This document shows, piece by piece, positions 1 to 7,409 of a DNA stretch of 64,000 bases. Within the stretch, counting starts at the first letter, position 1; every line of letters begins with the position of its first letter. Below the pieces are notes generated by a model, which was given only the letters and a program-made list of their open reading frames with translations, was not told the DNA's origin and searched no databases. Where the stretch lies: contig NZ_JADBEK010000001.1 of NCBI RefSeq assembly GCF_014873145.1, forward strand, positions 8,742,001 through 8,806,000, written 5' to 3'. The DNA is from Nonomuraea angiospora (GTDB lineage: Bacteria; Actinomycetota; Actinomycetes; Streptosporangiales; Streptosporangiaceae). Position numbers and translations under genes: made by a program.

Positions 1-300
1 CCGCCGCCGGCAGCGCTGTGCGCGCCCGCCTCACGGCGCCCGGCTCTCGCTTGGGGCTGCCTGCGCGCGAGGCTGAGGGCCGTTACGAGTCTCGCGATCA
101 CGGCCCCACACCACCGCCCGAGCGCGGCCGTCTCGAAGCCGCCTGCAAGCCGCATCAGGGCGCCAGGCCCGGCGCGGGTGGCAGGCCGCCGTCACAGCCC
201 TCGCCCTCGCGATCACGGTCCCAGCCGCCGCCCGAGCGCAGGCGACAGCGCCGTGCGCGGCCGCGTCAGGGCGTTCGGCCCCGCGCGGTGGACGTGGTGC
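1..300. repeat. Degenerate tandem repeat of about 115 bp
   Basis: Stretches starting near 91 and 206 share the block CTCGCGATCACGG followed by CCGCCCGAGCGC, about 115 bases apart. The first 46 bases resemble the segment near 246-290 (CAGCGCTGTGCGCGCC against CAGCGCCGTGCGCGGC). This suggests two to three diverged copies running off the left edge. Open frames here are arginine- and proline-rich without ribosome binding sites, so I call no gene. From 300 to 464 I see only the upstream region of the lipoprotein gene. Confidence 0.5.
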
Positions 301-441
301 GGATCCGGGGCCCGTCGTGCGTCCGAGGAGTCCGGGCGTGCGGGACCTGGGCTGAGTCGGATTGTGCAGGGAATGTGTGAGGGGTGTGGGGGATAACCCT
401 GGGTTTTCCCTTATTTGTAAGGGGAAGTCGCTACGGCGATG

Positions 442-455
442 CTACTTAAAAGTAG
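442..455. promoter_or_regulatory. Palindrome CTACTTAAAAGTAG before the lipoprotein gene
   Basis: A perfect 6-2-6 inverted repeat ends ten bases before the ATG at 465. A second hairpin, CCCTTA-TTTG-TAAGGG, lies just upstream. They could form an operator or a small 5' UTR structure near the start codon. No binding protein can be named from sequence. Confidence 0.3.
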
Positions 456-464
456 GGTCAAGAC

Positions 465-1286
465 ATGCTGAAGCGCACGATAGGACTCACCGCGGCCGGT
501 GCCGCGCTCGTCGTGGCGGCGGTCGCCGGTTGTGGATCGAACGCCCAGCCCATCCAGGTCAACCTGGCCGCCTCTGAGGTGCTCGCGCAGGCCGCGCAGA
601 AGACGGCCGAGGTCAGCAGCTACACGGTCGACGCCGTGGTGAACGTCACCCACTCGCAGGAGGGCTCGGGCAAGGTGCAGGGGCGCATGCTCTACCAGAG
701 CAAGCCCCAGCTCGCCGTGGACCTCACCCTGGACACCGTCGACATGGGCGGCAGGAGCCTGCCGGGCGGCGTGCGCGCCGTGCTGCAGGGCGACACCGTC
801 TACGTCAAGGTGGAGGCGCTCAAGGACCTCGTGGGCGCGACCAAGCCCTGGATCAAGGTGCCGCTCAGCGAGATGGGCGACTCCTCGCAGGTGAACGACT
901 ACCTGAGCAAGATCCAGCAGTTCGACCTGGGCAACGTGACCAAGCTCGTCACGGCTTCGAAGGACGTGAAGTCGGCCGGCAACGAGAGCGTCAACGGCAC
1001 GGACACCACGCACTACGCCGGCACGTTCCCGGTGGACGCGGCCGTGCAGCTGCTCCCCGCCGACCAGCAGGAGCAGGCGCGTACGAACCTGGCGGAGCTC
1101 AAGGACGTCAAGTTCGACATCTGGGTGGCCTCCGACGGCCTGCCGCGCAAGCTCGCGCTGAACGGCTCCAAGGAGGGCACCACGCTCGACGCCACCCTGC
1201 TCTTCAAGGGCTTCAACGAGCCGGTCACCATCGAGACCCCGCCCGCTGACCAGGTCGGAGACATCCCCAAGGGCACGACCAACTGA
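465..1286 (+). CDS. LppX/LprG-like lipoprotein
   Basis: The 273-residue product starts with a lipoprotein signal peptide. It has a basic MLKR end, a hydrophobic stretch and a lipobox VAGC with the acylated Cys at about residue 23, so it should be anchored on the outer face of the membrane. The rest (TLDTVDMGG, YVKVEALKDL, LPRKLALNG) resembles the LppX/LprA/LprG half-barrel family, which carries lipids between membrane and cell envelope in mycobacteria. Family assignment is by overall pattern, and substrate cannot be inferred. The ATG at 465 is the only start giving a proper signal peptide; the Shine-Dalgarno is weak. It lies just upstream of the rplJ promoter but is not part of that operon. 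Confidence 0.75.
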   Translation: MLKRTIGLTAAGAALVVAAVAGCGSNAQPIQVNLAASEVLAQAAQKTAEVSSYTVDAVVNVTHSQEGSGKVQGRMLYQSKPQLAVDLTLDTVDMGGRSLPGGVRAVLQGDTVYVKVEALKDLVGATKPWIKVPLSEMGDSSQVNDYLSKIQQFDLGNVTKLVTASKDVKSAGNESVNGTDTTHYAGTFPVDAAVQLLPADQQEQARTNLAELKDVKFDIWVASDGLPRKLALNGSKEGTTLDATLLFKGFNEPVTIETPPADQVGDIPKGTTN

Positions 1287-1293
1287 GAACGAT

Positions 1294-1322
1294 TTGGAAA
1301 CTCGGCGGCCAGGCCGTACTCT
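1294..1322 (+). promoter_or_regulatory. rplJ-rplL promoter candidate
   Basis: A -35 element TTGGAA (1294-1299) and a -10 element TACTCT (1317-1322) are separated by 17 bases. This fits a housekeeping sigma factor. It places the transcript start about 200 bases before rplJ, consistent with a long structured leader. Confidence 0.6.
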
Positions 1323-1328
1323 GGTCGT

Positions 1329-1526
1329 TGCCGAAGACCGCCGGTCGTCGTCAGGTGCCTCAATGCCTGGCGACCGAAGGATCCACATCATGTGGACGGC
1401 CCGCGCAGGTGTGATGCGAGTTTCCCACATGGTGTGACCCATGTGCGTGAGCCCCGTGTGCGCCCTGCGCCCGGGGCTGTTCTCATTTTCAGGGCCTTCG
1501 CCGGTGGCACATCTGGAAGGAGGCCC
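1329..1526 (+). promoter_or_regulatory. L10 leader (r-protein autoregulatory RNA)
   Basis: The untranslated stretch from the promoter to rplJ contains CCGAAGACCGCCGGTCGTC and paired blocks such as CAGGTGCCTCAATGCCTGG. This is the kind of sequence seen in actinobacterial L10 leaders, which bind the L10(L12) complex and control rplJ-rplL expression. Near its end a stem AGCCCCG/CGGGGCT (1450-1456 with 1472-1478) is followed by a T-rich run, resembling an attenuator. The strong Shine-Dalgarno GGAAGGAGG lies at 1515-1523. Confidence 0.7.
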
Positions 1527-2051
1527 ATGGCGAGGGCGGATAAGGCGACAGCGGTTGCCGAGCTCAAGAGTGAGTTCGAGGGCAGCGCTGCCGCCGTTCT
1601 GACCGAGTACCGCGGTCTCACCGTCGCGCAGCTCAAGGAGCTGCGTAAGTCTCTCGGTGAGAATGCGAAGTTCGCCGTGGCGAAGAACACCCTGACCAAG
1701 ATCGCGGCCACCGAGGCCGGTTTCTCTGGTCTGGATGACCTGCTCACCGGTCCGACCGCGATCGCCTTCGTCAACGGCGACGTTGTCGAGGCCGCCAAGG
1801 GTCTGCGTGACTTCGCCAAGGCCAATCCCCTTCTGGTGATCAAGGGCGGTGTCCTCGAGGGCAAGACGCTCGACGCCACCGAGATCACCAAGCTCGCCGA
1901 CCTCGAGTCCCGCGAGGTCCTCCTCGCGAAGCTTGCTGGCGCGCTCAAGGCGAAGCAGAGCGCTGCCGCTGCTGTGTTCGCCGCGCTGCCCACGCAGATG
2001 GCTCAGCTGGCCGAAGCCCTGCGCGCGAAGCGCGAAGAGCCGGGCGAGTAG
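1527..2051 (+). CDS. rplJ: 50S ribosomal protein L10 (uL10)
   Basis: This 174-residue protein forms the base of the ribosomal stalk: it binds 23S rRNA and carries L7/L12 dimers on its C-terminal helix. Recognisable segments are [12 protein letters not shown] at the N terminus, [17 protein letters not shown], and [11 protein letters not shown]. The alanine-rich C-terminal helix ([18 protein letters not shown]) is the L12-binding part. The ATG at 1527 follows GGAAGGAGG by three to four bases and gives the normal length; an upstream in-frame extension into the leader is not credible. It is co-transcribed with rplL 72 bases downstream. Confidence 0.98.
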   Translation: MARADKATAVAELKSEFEGSAAAVLTEYRGLTVAQLKELRKSLGENAKFAVAKNTLTKIAATEAGFSGLDDLLTGPTAIAFVNGDVVEAAKGLRDFAKANPLLVIKGGVLEGKTLDATEITKLADLESREVLLAKLAGALKAKQSAAAAVFAALPTQMAQLAEALRAKREEPGE

Positions 2052-2123
2052 CACGGGGGTTGCCGCAACACCCGCGGTCCCGTTTCTAGTTTCAGCAAGT
2101 CCCGAACGTAAGGAAAAAGCATC

Positions 2124-2516
2124 ATGGCGAAGCTCAGCACCGACGAGCTGCTCGACGCGTTCAAGGAGATGACCCTCCTCGAGCTGTCCGAGTTCGTGAA
2201 GCAGTTCGAAGAGGTCTTCGACGTCAAGGCCGCCGCCCCCGTCGCGGTCGCCGCCGCCCCCGTCGCCGGTGGTGGCGCCGAGGCTCCGGCCGCCGAGGAG
2301 CAGGACGAGTTCGACGTCATCCTCGAGGCCGCCGGCGACAAGAAGATCCAGGTCATCAAGGAGATCCGCGCCCTCACGTCCCTGGGCCTCAAGGAGGCCA
2401 AGGACCTGGTGGACGGCGCTCCCAAGCCCGTCTTCGACGGCAAGGTCAACAAGGAGCAGGCGGAGAAGGCCAAGGCTGCCCTCGAGGGCGCCGGCGCCAC
2501 CGTGACCGTCAAGTAA
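2124..2516 (+). CDS. rplL: 50S ribosomal protein L7/L12 (bL12)
   Basis: The 130-residue stalk protein recruits and stimulates translational GTPases. An N-terminal dimerisation domain ([24 protein letters not shown]) is followed by an alanine/proline hinge around residues 35-55. The globular C-terminal domain contains [20 protein letters not shown] and [14 protein letters not shown], the conserved factor-binding surface. The start follows AAGGAAAAAGC. A strong terminator follows the gene, ending the rplJL transcript, so rpoB here is separately promoted. Confidence 0.98.
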   Translation: MAKLSTDELLDAFKEMTLLELSEFVKQFEEVFDVKAAAPVAVAAAPVAGGGAEAPAAEEQDEFDVILEAAGDKKIQVIKEIRALTSLGLKEAKDLVDGAPKPVFDGKVNKEQAEKAKAALEGAGATVTVK

Positions 2517-2534
2517 GACGGTTTCTGTTCGCTG

Positions 2535-2583
2535 AAAAGGGGCGGGGACATCCTGGTGCCGGATGTCCGCCGCCCCTTTTTCG
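2535..2583 (+). terminator. Rho-independent terminator after rplL
   Basis: A long stem of AAAAGGGGCGG plus GGACATCC pairs across a short loop with GGATGTCC and CGCCCCTTTTT, ending in a T run. It is a textbook intrinsic terminator closing rplJ-rplL. Confidence 0.9.
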
Positions 2584-2600
2584 TGCCCTGAGCGGCCTCG

Positions 2601-2654
2601 CTCAGGAGATTCTCATGTCCGTCTCATCGCGCCGCGAAGCGGCTTGCCTAGCGT
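2601..2654 (+). promoter_or_regulatory. Three phased CTCA repeats and -10 element
   Basis: CTCA occurs at 2601, 2612 and 2623, exactly 11 bases apart, each followed by a variable 7-base spacer. A -10-like TAGCGT lies at 2649-2654, with no good -35. Direct repeats phased at one helical turn just upstream of a -35-less promoter are typical of OmpR/PhoB-class activator sites. The transcript would start at about 2661, at the GTG, giving a leaderless mRNA. Confidence 0.5.
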
Positions 2655-2661
2655 GCGAGCT

Positions 2662-4557
2662 GTGGTTACCGATGCGAAGTCCCGTTGGGCGCTGACCGCC
2701 CTGCTCATAGGCACCGGAGTGCTCTACATCTGGGGTCTCGGCGCCTCCGGATGGGCGAATTCGTTCTATTCGGCGGCCGTCCAGGCGGGCAGCCGGAGCT
2801 GGACCGCGTTCTTCTTCGGGTCCTCCGACGCCGCGAACGCGATAACCGTCGACAAGACGCCCGCCTCCTTGTGGCCGATGGCGCTCAGCGTGCGGTTGTT
2901 CGGGCTCGATTCCTGGGCCGTTCTCATTCCTCAGGCGCTCATGGGCGTGGGCACGGTGGCGCTGGTGTACGCGTCCGTGCGCAGGTTGACCAACGTGTGG
3001 GCCGGGCTGCTGGCCGGGGTCGCGATGGCGTTGACGCCGGTGGCCGTGTTGATGTTCAGGTTCAACAACCCCGACGCGCTGCTGGTGCTGCTGCTGACGG
3101 CCGCCGGGTACTGCGTGGTGCGGGCGCAGGAACGCGGGGCTACGCGGTGGCTGGTGCTGGCGGGGACGGCGATCGGGTTCGCGTTCCTGGCGAAGATGTT
3201 GCAGGCGTTCCTGGTGCTGCCGGGGTTCGCCCTGGTCTATCTCGTCACGGCGCCGGTGCCGTTCTGGCGGCGGATGTGGCAGTTGTCGCTGGCGGGTGTG
3301 GCCATGGTGGTCTCGGCCGGGTGGTGGGTGCTGGCGGTGGCGCTGGTGCCGGCCTCCGAGCGGCCGTACATCGGGGGTTCCCAGACCAACAGCGTGCTGG
3401 AGCTGGCGCTCGGCTACAACGGGATCGGGCGGCTCAACGGCGGTGACTACGGCGGGCTGGGCAACCTGAACCAGCAGGCCGGGTGGCTGCGGCTGTTCGA
3501 CACCGAGGCGGGCGGGCAGATCTCCTGGCTGCTTCCGGCGGCGCTGGTGCTGCTGGCCGCCGTCACGTGGGTGACCCGGCGGGCGCCGCGGGTCGATCCG
3601 GTCCGGGCCGCCGTCTGGGTCTGGGGGAGCTGGCTGATCGTGACCGGGCTGGTCTTCAGCCTGATGCAGGGCATCTTCCACGCGTACTACACCGTCGCCC
3701 TGGCTCCGGCGATCGCGGTGCTCGTGGGCATGGGGGCGGCCGTCCTGTGGGAGCGGCGGGCGTACCGGGCGCTGGCGGTGATCACGGCGGGGACGGCCGT
3801 GTGGTCGTACGTGCTGCTGTCGCGCAGCGCGGAGTGGAACTCCTGGCTGGGCGTGGTCGTGCTGGTGGCGGGGCTGGGGGCGGCCCTGGCGATGTTGTTC
3901 GCGCGGCGGGCCCTGGTCGTGGTGGCCGTCGCCGTGGTGGCGTGCCTGGCGTCCTTGGCGGGTCCGGCGGCGTACGCGGTGGACACGGCCGCGTCCGCGC
4001 ACACCGGGGCCATCCCGACGGCCGGACCCTCCACCGGTGGCTTCGGCAGGGGGTTCGGCGGGTTCAGGGCCGGCGGGCCCGCAGGTGGCGGCCGGCAGTT
4101 CCGCGGGATGCCCGGGAACGGCTGGTCGCCGGGCGGTCAGGCGTTCCAGGCGCCGCCCGGTGGCCGGGGGATGGGGCGTGGCGGCATGGGCGGGCTGCTC
4201 AACGCGGGCACTCCGGCCGCCGAGCTGACCGCGCTGCTGAAGACGGACGCCTCCGCGTACACGTGGGTGGCGGCGACGGTGGGCTCCAACAACGCGGCCG
4301 GCTACCAGCTCGCCGCCGGACAGCCGGTGATGGCGGTGGGCGGCTTCAACGGCACCGACCCCGCGCCGACGTTCGAGCGGTTCAAGCAGTACGTCGCCGA
4401 GAAGAAGATCCATTACTTCATCGGCACGGGGATGGGGATGGGCGCTCGCGGCACGGGCGGCAGCGACGACGCGGCCAGGATCGCGGCCTGGGTGCAGGAG
4501 AGCTTCACCGCCACCACCGTCGGGGGGACGACGGTCTTCGACCTCACCCGGCCGTGA
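2662..4557 (+). CDS. GT39-family membrane glycosyltransferase (ArnT/PMT-like)
   Basis: This polytopic protein of about 631 residues belongs to the dolichyl/polyprenyl-phosphate-sugar transferase superfamily. These enzymes move a sugar from a lipid carrier to an acceptor on the outer face of the membrane. After the first membrane segment an acidic loop contains SSDAANAITVDKTPA, matching the family's conserved acidic/Lys-Pro loop, followed by many hydrophobic helices. Around residues 450-515 there is a Gly/Arg/Met-rich low-complexity linker (GGFGRGFGGF, GMGRGGMGG), then a C-terminal extracytoplasmic domain ending in VFDLTRP. The GTG at 2662 fits a leaderless transcript; GTG at 2653 is the alternative. 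The gene overlaps the convergent SnoaL-like gene by 14 bases. Acceptor and sugar are unknown. Confidence 0.85.
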   Translation: MVTDAKSRWALTALLIGTGVLYIWGLGASGWANSFYSAAVQAGSRSWTAFFFGSSDAANAITVDKTPASLWPMALSVRLFGLDSWAVLIPQALMGVGTVALVYASVRRLTNVWAGLLAGVAMALTPVAVLMFRFNNPDALLVLLLTAAGYCVVRAQERGATRWLVLAGTAIGFAFLAKMLQAFLVLPGFALVYLVTAPVPFWRRMWQLSLAGVAMVVSAGWWVLAVALVPASERPYIGGSQTNSVLELALGYNGIGRLNGGDYGGLGNLNQQAGWLRLFDTEAGGQISWLLPAALVLLAAVTWVTRRAPRVDPVRAAVWVWGSWLIVTGLVFSLMQGIFHAYYTVALAPAIAVLVGMGAAVLWERRAYRALAVITAGTAVWSYVLLSRSAEWNSWLGVVVLVAGLGAALAMLFARRALVVVAVAVVACLASLAGPAAYAVDTAASAHTGAIPTAGPSTGGFGRGFGGFRAGGPAGGGRQFRGMPGNGWSPGGQAFQAPPGGRGMGRGGMGGLLNAGTPAAELTALLKTDASAYTWVAATVGSNNAAGYQLAAGQPVMAVGGFNGTDPAPTFERFKQYVAEKKIHYFIGTGMGMGARGTGGSDDAARIAAWVQESFTATTVGGTTVFDLTRP

Positions 4558-4951
4558 GGGAGGCGGCGGCGGCGCGGACCTGGGTGACGGCGCCGGTGTC
4601 CATGTAGTCCCGGGTGTGGATGATCCGGCCGTCCCTGATCCTGAGCACGAGGAGGCCCGGGACGGTGATCGACTGCCCGGCGACCGTGACGAACGTGTCC
4701 TGCTCCACCAGCACGACCTCCGGGTCGGTCGCCTGGTGGAGCGAGACGCGCCGTACCTCGTCGGGCTTGAACGGCAGCGCGCCCCACATCGCCCGGTATG
4801 CGGCGCGGATCTCCTCCCTCCCCTTGAACGGCGCCAGCCCCCCGAACGGGAACTCGTGCAGCGCGTCCTCCGCGTAGAGGTCGGCCAGTTCGTCGGCGGA
4901 CTTGTGGAGCATGGCCGCGTGGTAGGCGGTGACGATCTCTTCGATGGACAT
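4544..4951 (-). CDS. SnoaL-like / NTF2-fold protein
   Basis: This 135-residue protein has the cone-shaped NTF2/SnoaL pattern: an N-terminal helix pair (MSIEEIVTAYHAAM, ADELADLYAEDALHEFPFGG), then a beta sheet with GREEIRAAYRAMW, and a C-terminal strand set ending IRDGRIIHTRDYMD. Members include polyketide cyclases, limonene-epoxide hydrolases and many proteins of unknown function, so no reaction can be assigned. The ATG at 4951 is preceded by GGGAGG at good spacing. It is divergent from the TetR gene at 5042, and a 13-base palindrome sits at its probable transcription start, so repression by that neighbour is likely. Confidence 0.8.
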   Translation of the reverse strand: MSIEEIVTAYHAAMLHKSADELADLYAEDALHEFPFGGLAPFKGREEIRAAYRAMWGALPFKPDEVRRVSLHQATDPEVVLVEQDTFVTVAGQSITVPGLLVLRIRDGRIIHTRDYMDTGAVTQVRAAAASLTAG

Positions 4952-4980
4952 GGGGGATCCCTCCCGTTTCACTCAACAGG

Positions 4981-5035
4981 CGTTGACTCAACGAGCGTAG
5001 AGCGAAGGAGGGAGGTCGGTCAACGCATGTAGAGT
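4981..5035. promoter_or_regulatory. Divergent promoters and operator between SnoaL-like and TetR genes
   Basis: CGTTGACTCAACG (4981-4993) is a perfect palindrome around one central base. On the minus strand TTGACC (5023-5018) and TACGCT (4999-4994) are 18 bases apart, placing the SnoaL transcript start inside the palindrome. On the plus strand TAGAGT (5030-5035) would start a leaderless TetR mRNA at the GTG 5042. A related half-site GTCAACG lies near 5019-5025. Confidence 0.6.
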
Positions 5036-5041
5036 CGGGGC

Positions 5042-5608
5042 GTGGTCGAGAAGGGGCTTCCGCGGGCCGAGCGGCGGCGCAGGAGCGAGGAGAGGATCCT
5101 GGCGTCCGCCCGGGCGCTGTTCGCCGAGGTGGGGTTCGAGCGGGCCACCATCAGGGCCATCGCCGGGCGGGCCGAGGTCGATCCCGCCCTGGTCATGCAG
5201 TACTTCGGCAGCAAGCAGGAGCTCTTCCAGCGGGCCGTGCAGGCGACGCCGGTCGCGCACGGCGAGCCGGGCGCCGACGAGGTGGTCGAGCAGGTGCTCG
5301 GCACGCTCGGCCTGAAGCTGGGCGAGCTGCCGCAGAGCTCGCTGGCCATGATGCGGTCCATGCTCACGCACCCGGAGGCGGCCGTCTCGGCGCGCAAGGT
5401 GCTGGGTGCGCAGATCGACCGGCTGGCCCAGGTCGTACCGGGCGAGGACGCGAGGCTGCGGGCGGCGCTGATGATGATGATCATGCTCGGCGTGACCGTC
5501 GGGCATCAGCTGCTCGACCTCGACGAGCTGCGCGGGGTTCCGCAGGAGGAGATCGCGCGGCTGCTGCGGCCCGGCCTGCAGGCGCTCGCCGGCCCGGAGG
5601 GCTCATAA
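5042..5608 (+). CDS. TetR/AcrR-family transcriptional regulator
   Basis: A 188-residue repressor-type protein. The N-terminal helix-turn-helix is clear: RRRRSEERILASARALFAEV, then ATIRAIAGRAEVDPALVMQYF, then GSKQELFQRAV. The C-terminal ligand-binding domain is all helical and contains an unusual Met-rich run (LRAALMMMIMLG). The GTG at 5042 lies seven bases after a -10-like element, with no Shine-Dalgarno, so the mRNA may be leaderless. It probably represses the divergent SnoaL-like gene and perhaps itself. A TetR gene near mkl between rplL and rpoB also occurs in mycobacteria, so the arrangement may be old. Confidence 0.9.
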   Translation: MVEKGLPRAERRRRSEERILASARALFAEVGFERATIRAIAGRAEVDPALVMQYFGSKQELFQRAVQATPVAHGEPGADEVVEQVLGTLGLKLGELPQSSLAMMRSMLTHPEAAVSARKVLGAQIDRLAQVVPGEDARLRAALMMMIMLGVTVGHQLLDLDELRGVPQEEIARLLRPGLQALAGPEGS

Positions 5609-5625
5609 CCGCGCCGTAACAAGTT

Positions 5626-5664
5626 ATTGGAACGGGTTCCAATCCGGTCGGCCGCCGTTACGGT
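5626..5664 (+). promoter_or_regulatory. KstR-like operator overlapping the mkl promoter
   Basis: ATTGGAACGGGTTCCAAT (5626-5643) is a perfect 8-2-8 palindrome. Its core TGGAACGGGTTCCA fits TnnAACnnGTTnnA, the consensus I recall for the mycobacterial lipid/sterol repressor KstR. Its right half overlaps a -35 (GTTCCA, 5636-5641) placed 17 bases from a -10 TACGGT (5659-5664). Binding would block the mkl promoter. Confidence 0.6.
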
Positions 5665-5705
5665 GGAGAGGCCCCTGAATACTGCCTGCGATCGGAAGGT
5701 GTCCA

Positions 5706-6707
5706 GTGGGAGTCGAGGTCGTGGTCGACGGGCTGACCAAGTCGTTCGGCCGGCAGGTCATCTGGGAGGACGTCTCGCTCACGCTCCCCGCGGGCGAGAT
5801 CTCCGTCCTGCTGGGCCCCCCGGGCACCGGGAAGTCGGTCTTCCTCAAGACGCTGGTGGGCCTGCTGCGGCCCGATCGCGGCCACATCTGGATCGACGGC
5901 TACGACCTGGCCAACTGCAACGAGAACAAGCTCTACGAGCTGCGCCGGCTGTTCGGCGTGCTGTTCCAGGACGGGGCGCTGTTCGGCTCGCTCAACCTCT
6001 ACGACAACATCGCCTTCCCGCTGCGCGAGCACACCAAGAAGACCGAGTCGCAGATCCGCCAGATCGTGATGGAGAAGGTGGAGCTGGTCGGCCTGGTGGG
6101 CGCGGAGTCCAAGCTGCCCGGCGAGATCTCCGGCGGCATGCGCAAGCGCGCCGGGCTGGCCAGGGCGCTGGTGCTGGATCCGGAGATCATCCTGTTCGAC
6201 GAGCCCGACTCCGGCCTCGACCCGGTCCGCACCGCGCTGCTCAATCAGACCATCGTCGACCTCAACGCCGAGATCGAGGCGACGTTCCTGATCGTGACGC
6301 ACGACATCAACACCGCCCGTACGGTCCCCGACAGCATCGGGATGCTGTTCAGGCGCGAGCTGGTCATGTTCGGCCCGCGCGAGATGCTGCTGTCGAGCGA
6401 CGAGCCGGTGGTGCGGCAGTTCCTCAACGCCAGGAGGCACGGGCCCATCGGCATGTCGGAGGAGAAGGACCTCTCCGAGCTGGAGGCCGAGGCCCAGCTG
6501 GGGCTCGACCCCGGCGTGCTGCCGCCGATCCCGCCGCAGCTCATGCCGACCGGCAACAGGCTCCGTCGTTCGCAGCGAGCGCCGGGGGCGTGGCTGGCGG
6601 CCAACGGCGTGATCCCGCCGCAGGGGTCGTTCGTGGACGAACGCGGGCGTAACTGGCTGGAGGAGTATCCCCGCCTCGTGAACGCCCACCTCCACGGCGT
6701 CCAGTGA
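5706..6707 (+). CDS. mkl: Mkl/MlaF-type ABC transporter ATP-binding protein
   Basis: This 333-residue cytoplasmic ATPase is expected to energise an Mce-type lipid importer together with YrbE permeases. It has Walker A GPPGTGKS (residues 38-45), a Q-loop near VLFQDGALF, signature ISGGMRKRAGLARAL, Walker B IILFDEPDSGLDP and the switch His in IVTHDIN. The LFQDGALFGSL and FDEPDSGLDPV segments are typical of the MlaF/Mkl branch. A C-terminal extension of about 90 residues beyond the core (from MSEEKDLSELEAE) ends in a basic and aromatic tail, as in actinobacterial Mkl. The GTG at 5706 follows GGAAGG by six bases. Mycobacterial mkl sits in the same rplL-rpoB interval. No yrbE or mce gene is in this window. 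Confidence 0.9.
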   Translation: MGVEVVVDGLTKSFGRQVIWEDVSLTLPAGEISVLLGPPGTGKSVFLKTLVGLLRPDRGHIWIDGYDLANCNENKLYELRRLFGVLFQDGALFGSLNLYDNIAFPLREHTKKTESQIRQIVMEKVELVGLVGAESKLPGEISGGMRKRAGLARALVLDPEIILFDEPDSGLDPVRTALLNQTIVDLNAEIEATFLIVTHDINTARTVPDSIGMLFRRELVMFGPREMLLSSDEPVVRQFLNARRHGPIGMSEEKDLSELEAEAQLGLDPGVLPPIPPQLMPTGNRLRRSQRAPGAWLAANGVIPPQGSFVDERGRNWLEEYPRLVNAHLHGVQ

Positions 6708-6741
6708 GTCCTCGGTCTTTCGGGCCGGTGGGACGGTGTCA

Positions 6742-6766
6742 GGCCCTCAGCGGGCCGCTGAGGGCC
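6742..6766 (+). terminator. Hairpin after mkl
   Basis: An 11-bp perfect stem, GGCCCTCAGCG with CGCTGAGGGCC, closes on a 3-base loop 35 bases after the mkl stop codon. There is no T run, so it may slow rather than stop polymerase, or only stabilise the 3' end. Confidence 0.45.
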
Positions 6767-6904
6767 GCCTGAGGGCATATCGGGGAGATCCTGGCTCGTT
6801 GCCCCGGTTTGTGCCACCTCTTCTACCGTCTCGGTTGGTTCGGGGGCTCCGGCGCGGAGCCGGGGGTTATGATCCGGCGACCGGCTGGGGAAGGGGTGAG
6901 TGAC

Positions 6905-7405
6905 GTGGCAGGACTTGCCGCCCGGCCCGCCCGCATCCTGATCGCCGCGCTCAGCGGAGTGCTCGCGGTGCTGGTCGGCACGGGCGTGTGGATCGCCGCG
7001 CAGGCGCGCGAGGAGCAGGGCAGGGCAGGCGACAAGCAGGCGGCGCTCCTGGCGGCGGGGACCCACGCGAAAAACCTGGTCTCGCTCGACTACAAGACCG
7101 TCGACGCCGACATCAGGCGCATCCTCGACACCTCGACCGGGCCGGCCAGGGCGGAGTACGAGGCCAACGCGGCCAAGCTCAAGTCCACCACGGTCGAGAA
7201 CAAGGTCGTCCAGCACGGCGTGCTGCGCGCGACGGGGCTGGCCTCCTTGGCGGGCACCACGGCCAAGGTGCTGGTCGTGGCCGACGTGGAGATCCGCTGG
7301 GAGGGCTCCAAGAGCCCGCCGCAGGAGCGGTACTACCGGTGGTCGATGGAGCTGGCCAAGGTCGGCGGCGCCTGGCTGGTGTCCAAGGCGGTGCAGGTCT
7401 CATGA
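6905..7405 (+). CDS. Mce-associated membrane protein
   Basis: A protein of about 166 residues with a single N-terminal membrane helix (ARILIAALSGVLAVLVGTGVWI) and an extracytoplasmic domain with the pattern of Mce-associated (Mas) proteins. These have a helical NLVSLDYKTVDADIRRILDTSTG segment followed by a small sheet (KVLVVADVEIRW). Such proteins usually flank mce operons and are thought to stabilise Mce complexes. Start choice is uncertain: GTG 6905 is eight bases after GGGGAAGGGG, while GTG 6896 and ATG 6869 are in frame. The paralogue follows four bases after its stop, so the pair is one operon. Confidence 0.75.
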   Translation: MAGLAARPARILIAALSGVLAVLVGTGVWIAAQAREEQGRAGDKQAALLAAGTHAKNLVSLDYKTVDADIRRILDTSTGPARAEYEANAAKLKSTTVENKVVQHGVLRATGLASLAGTTAKVLVVADVEIRWEGSKSPPQERYYRWSMELAKVGGAWLVSKAVQVS

Positions 7406-7409
7406 GGCG

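Noticed and set aside
2563..2661. Longer start for the GT39 gene
   Set aside because: It would begin inside the rplL terminator, with no ribosome binding site, and would cover the CTCA repeats and -10 element.
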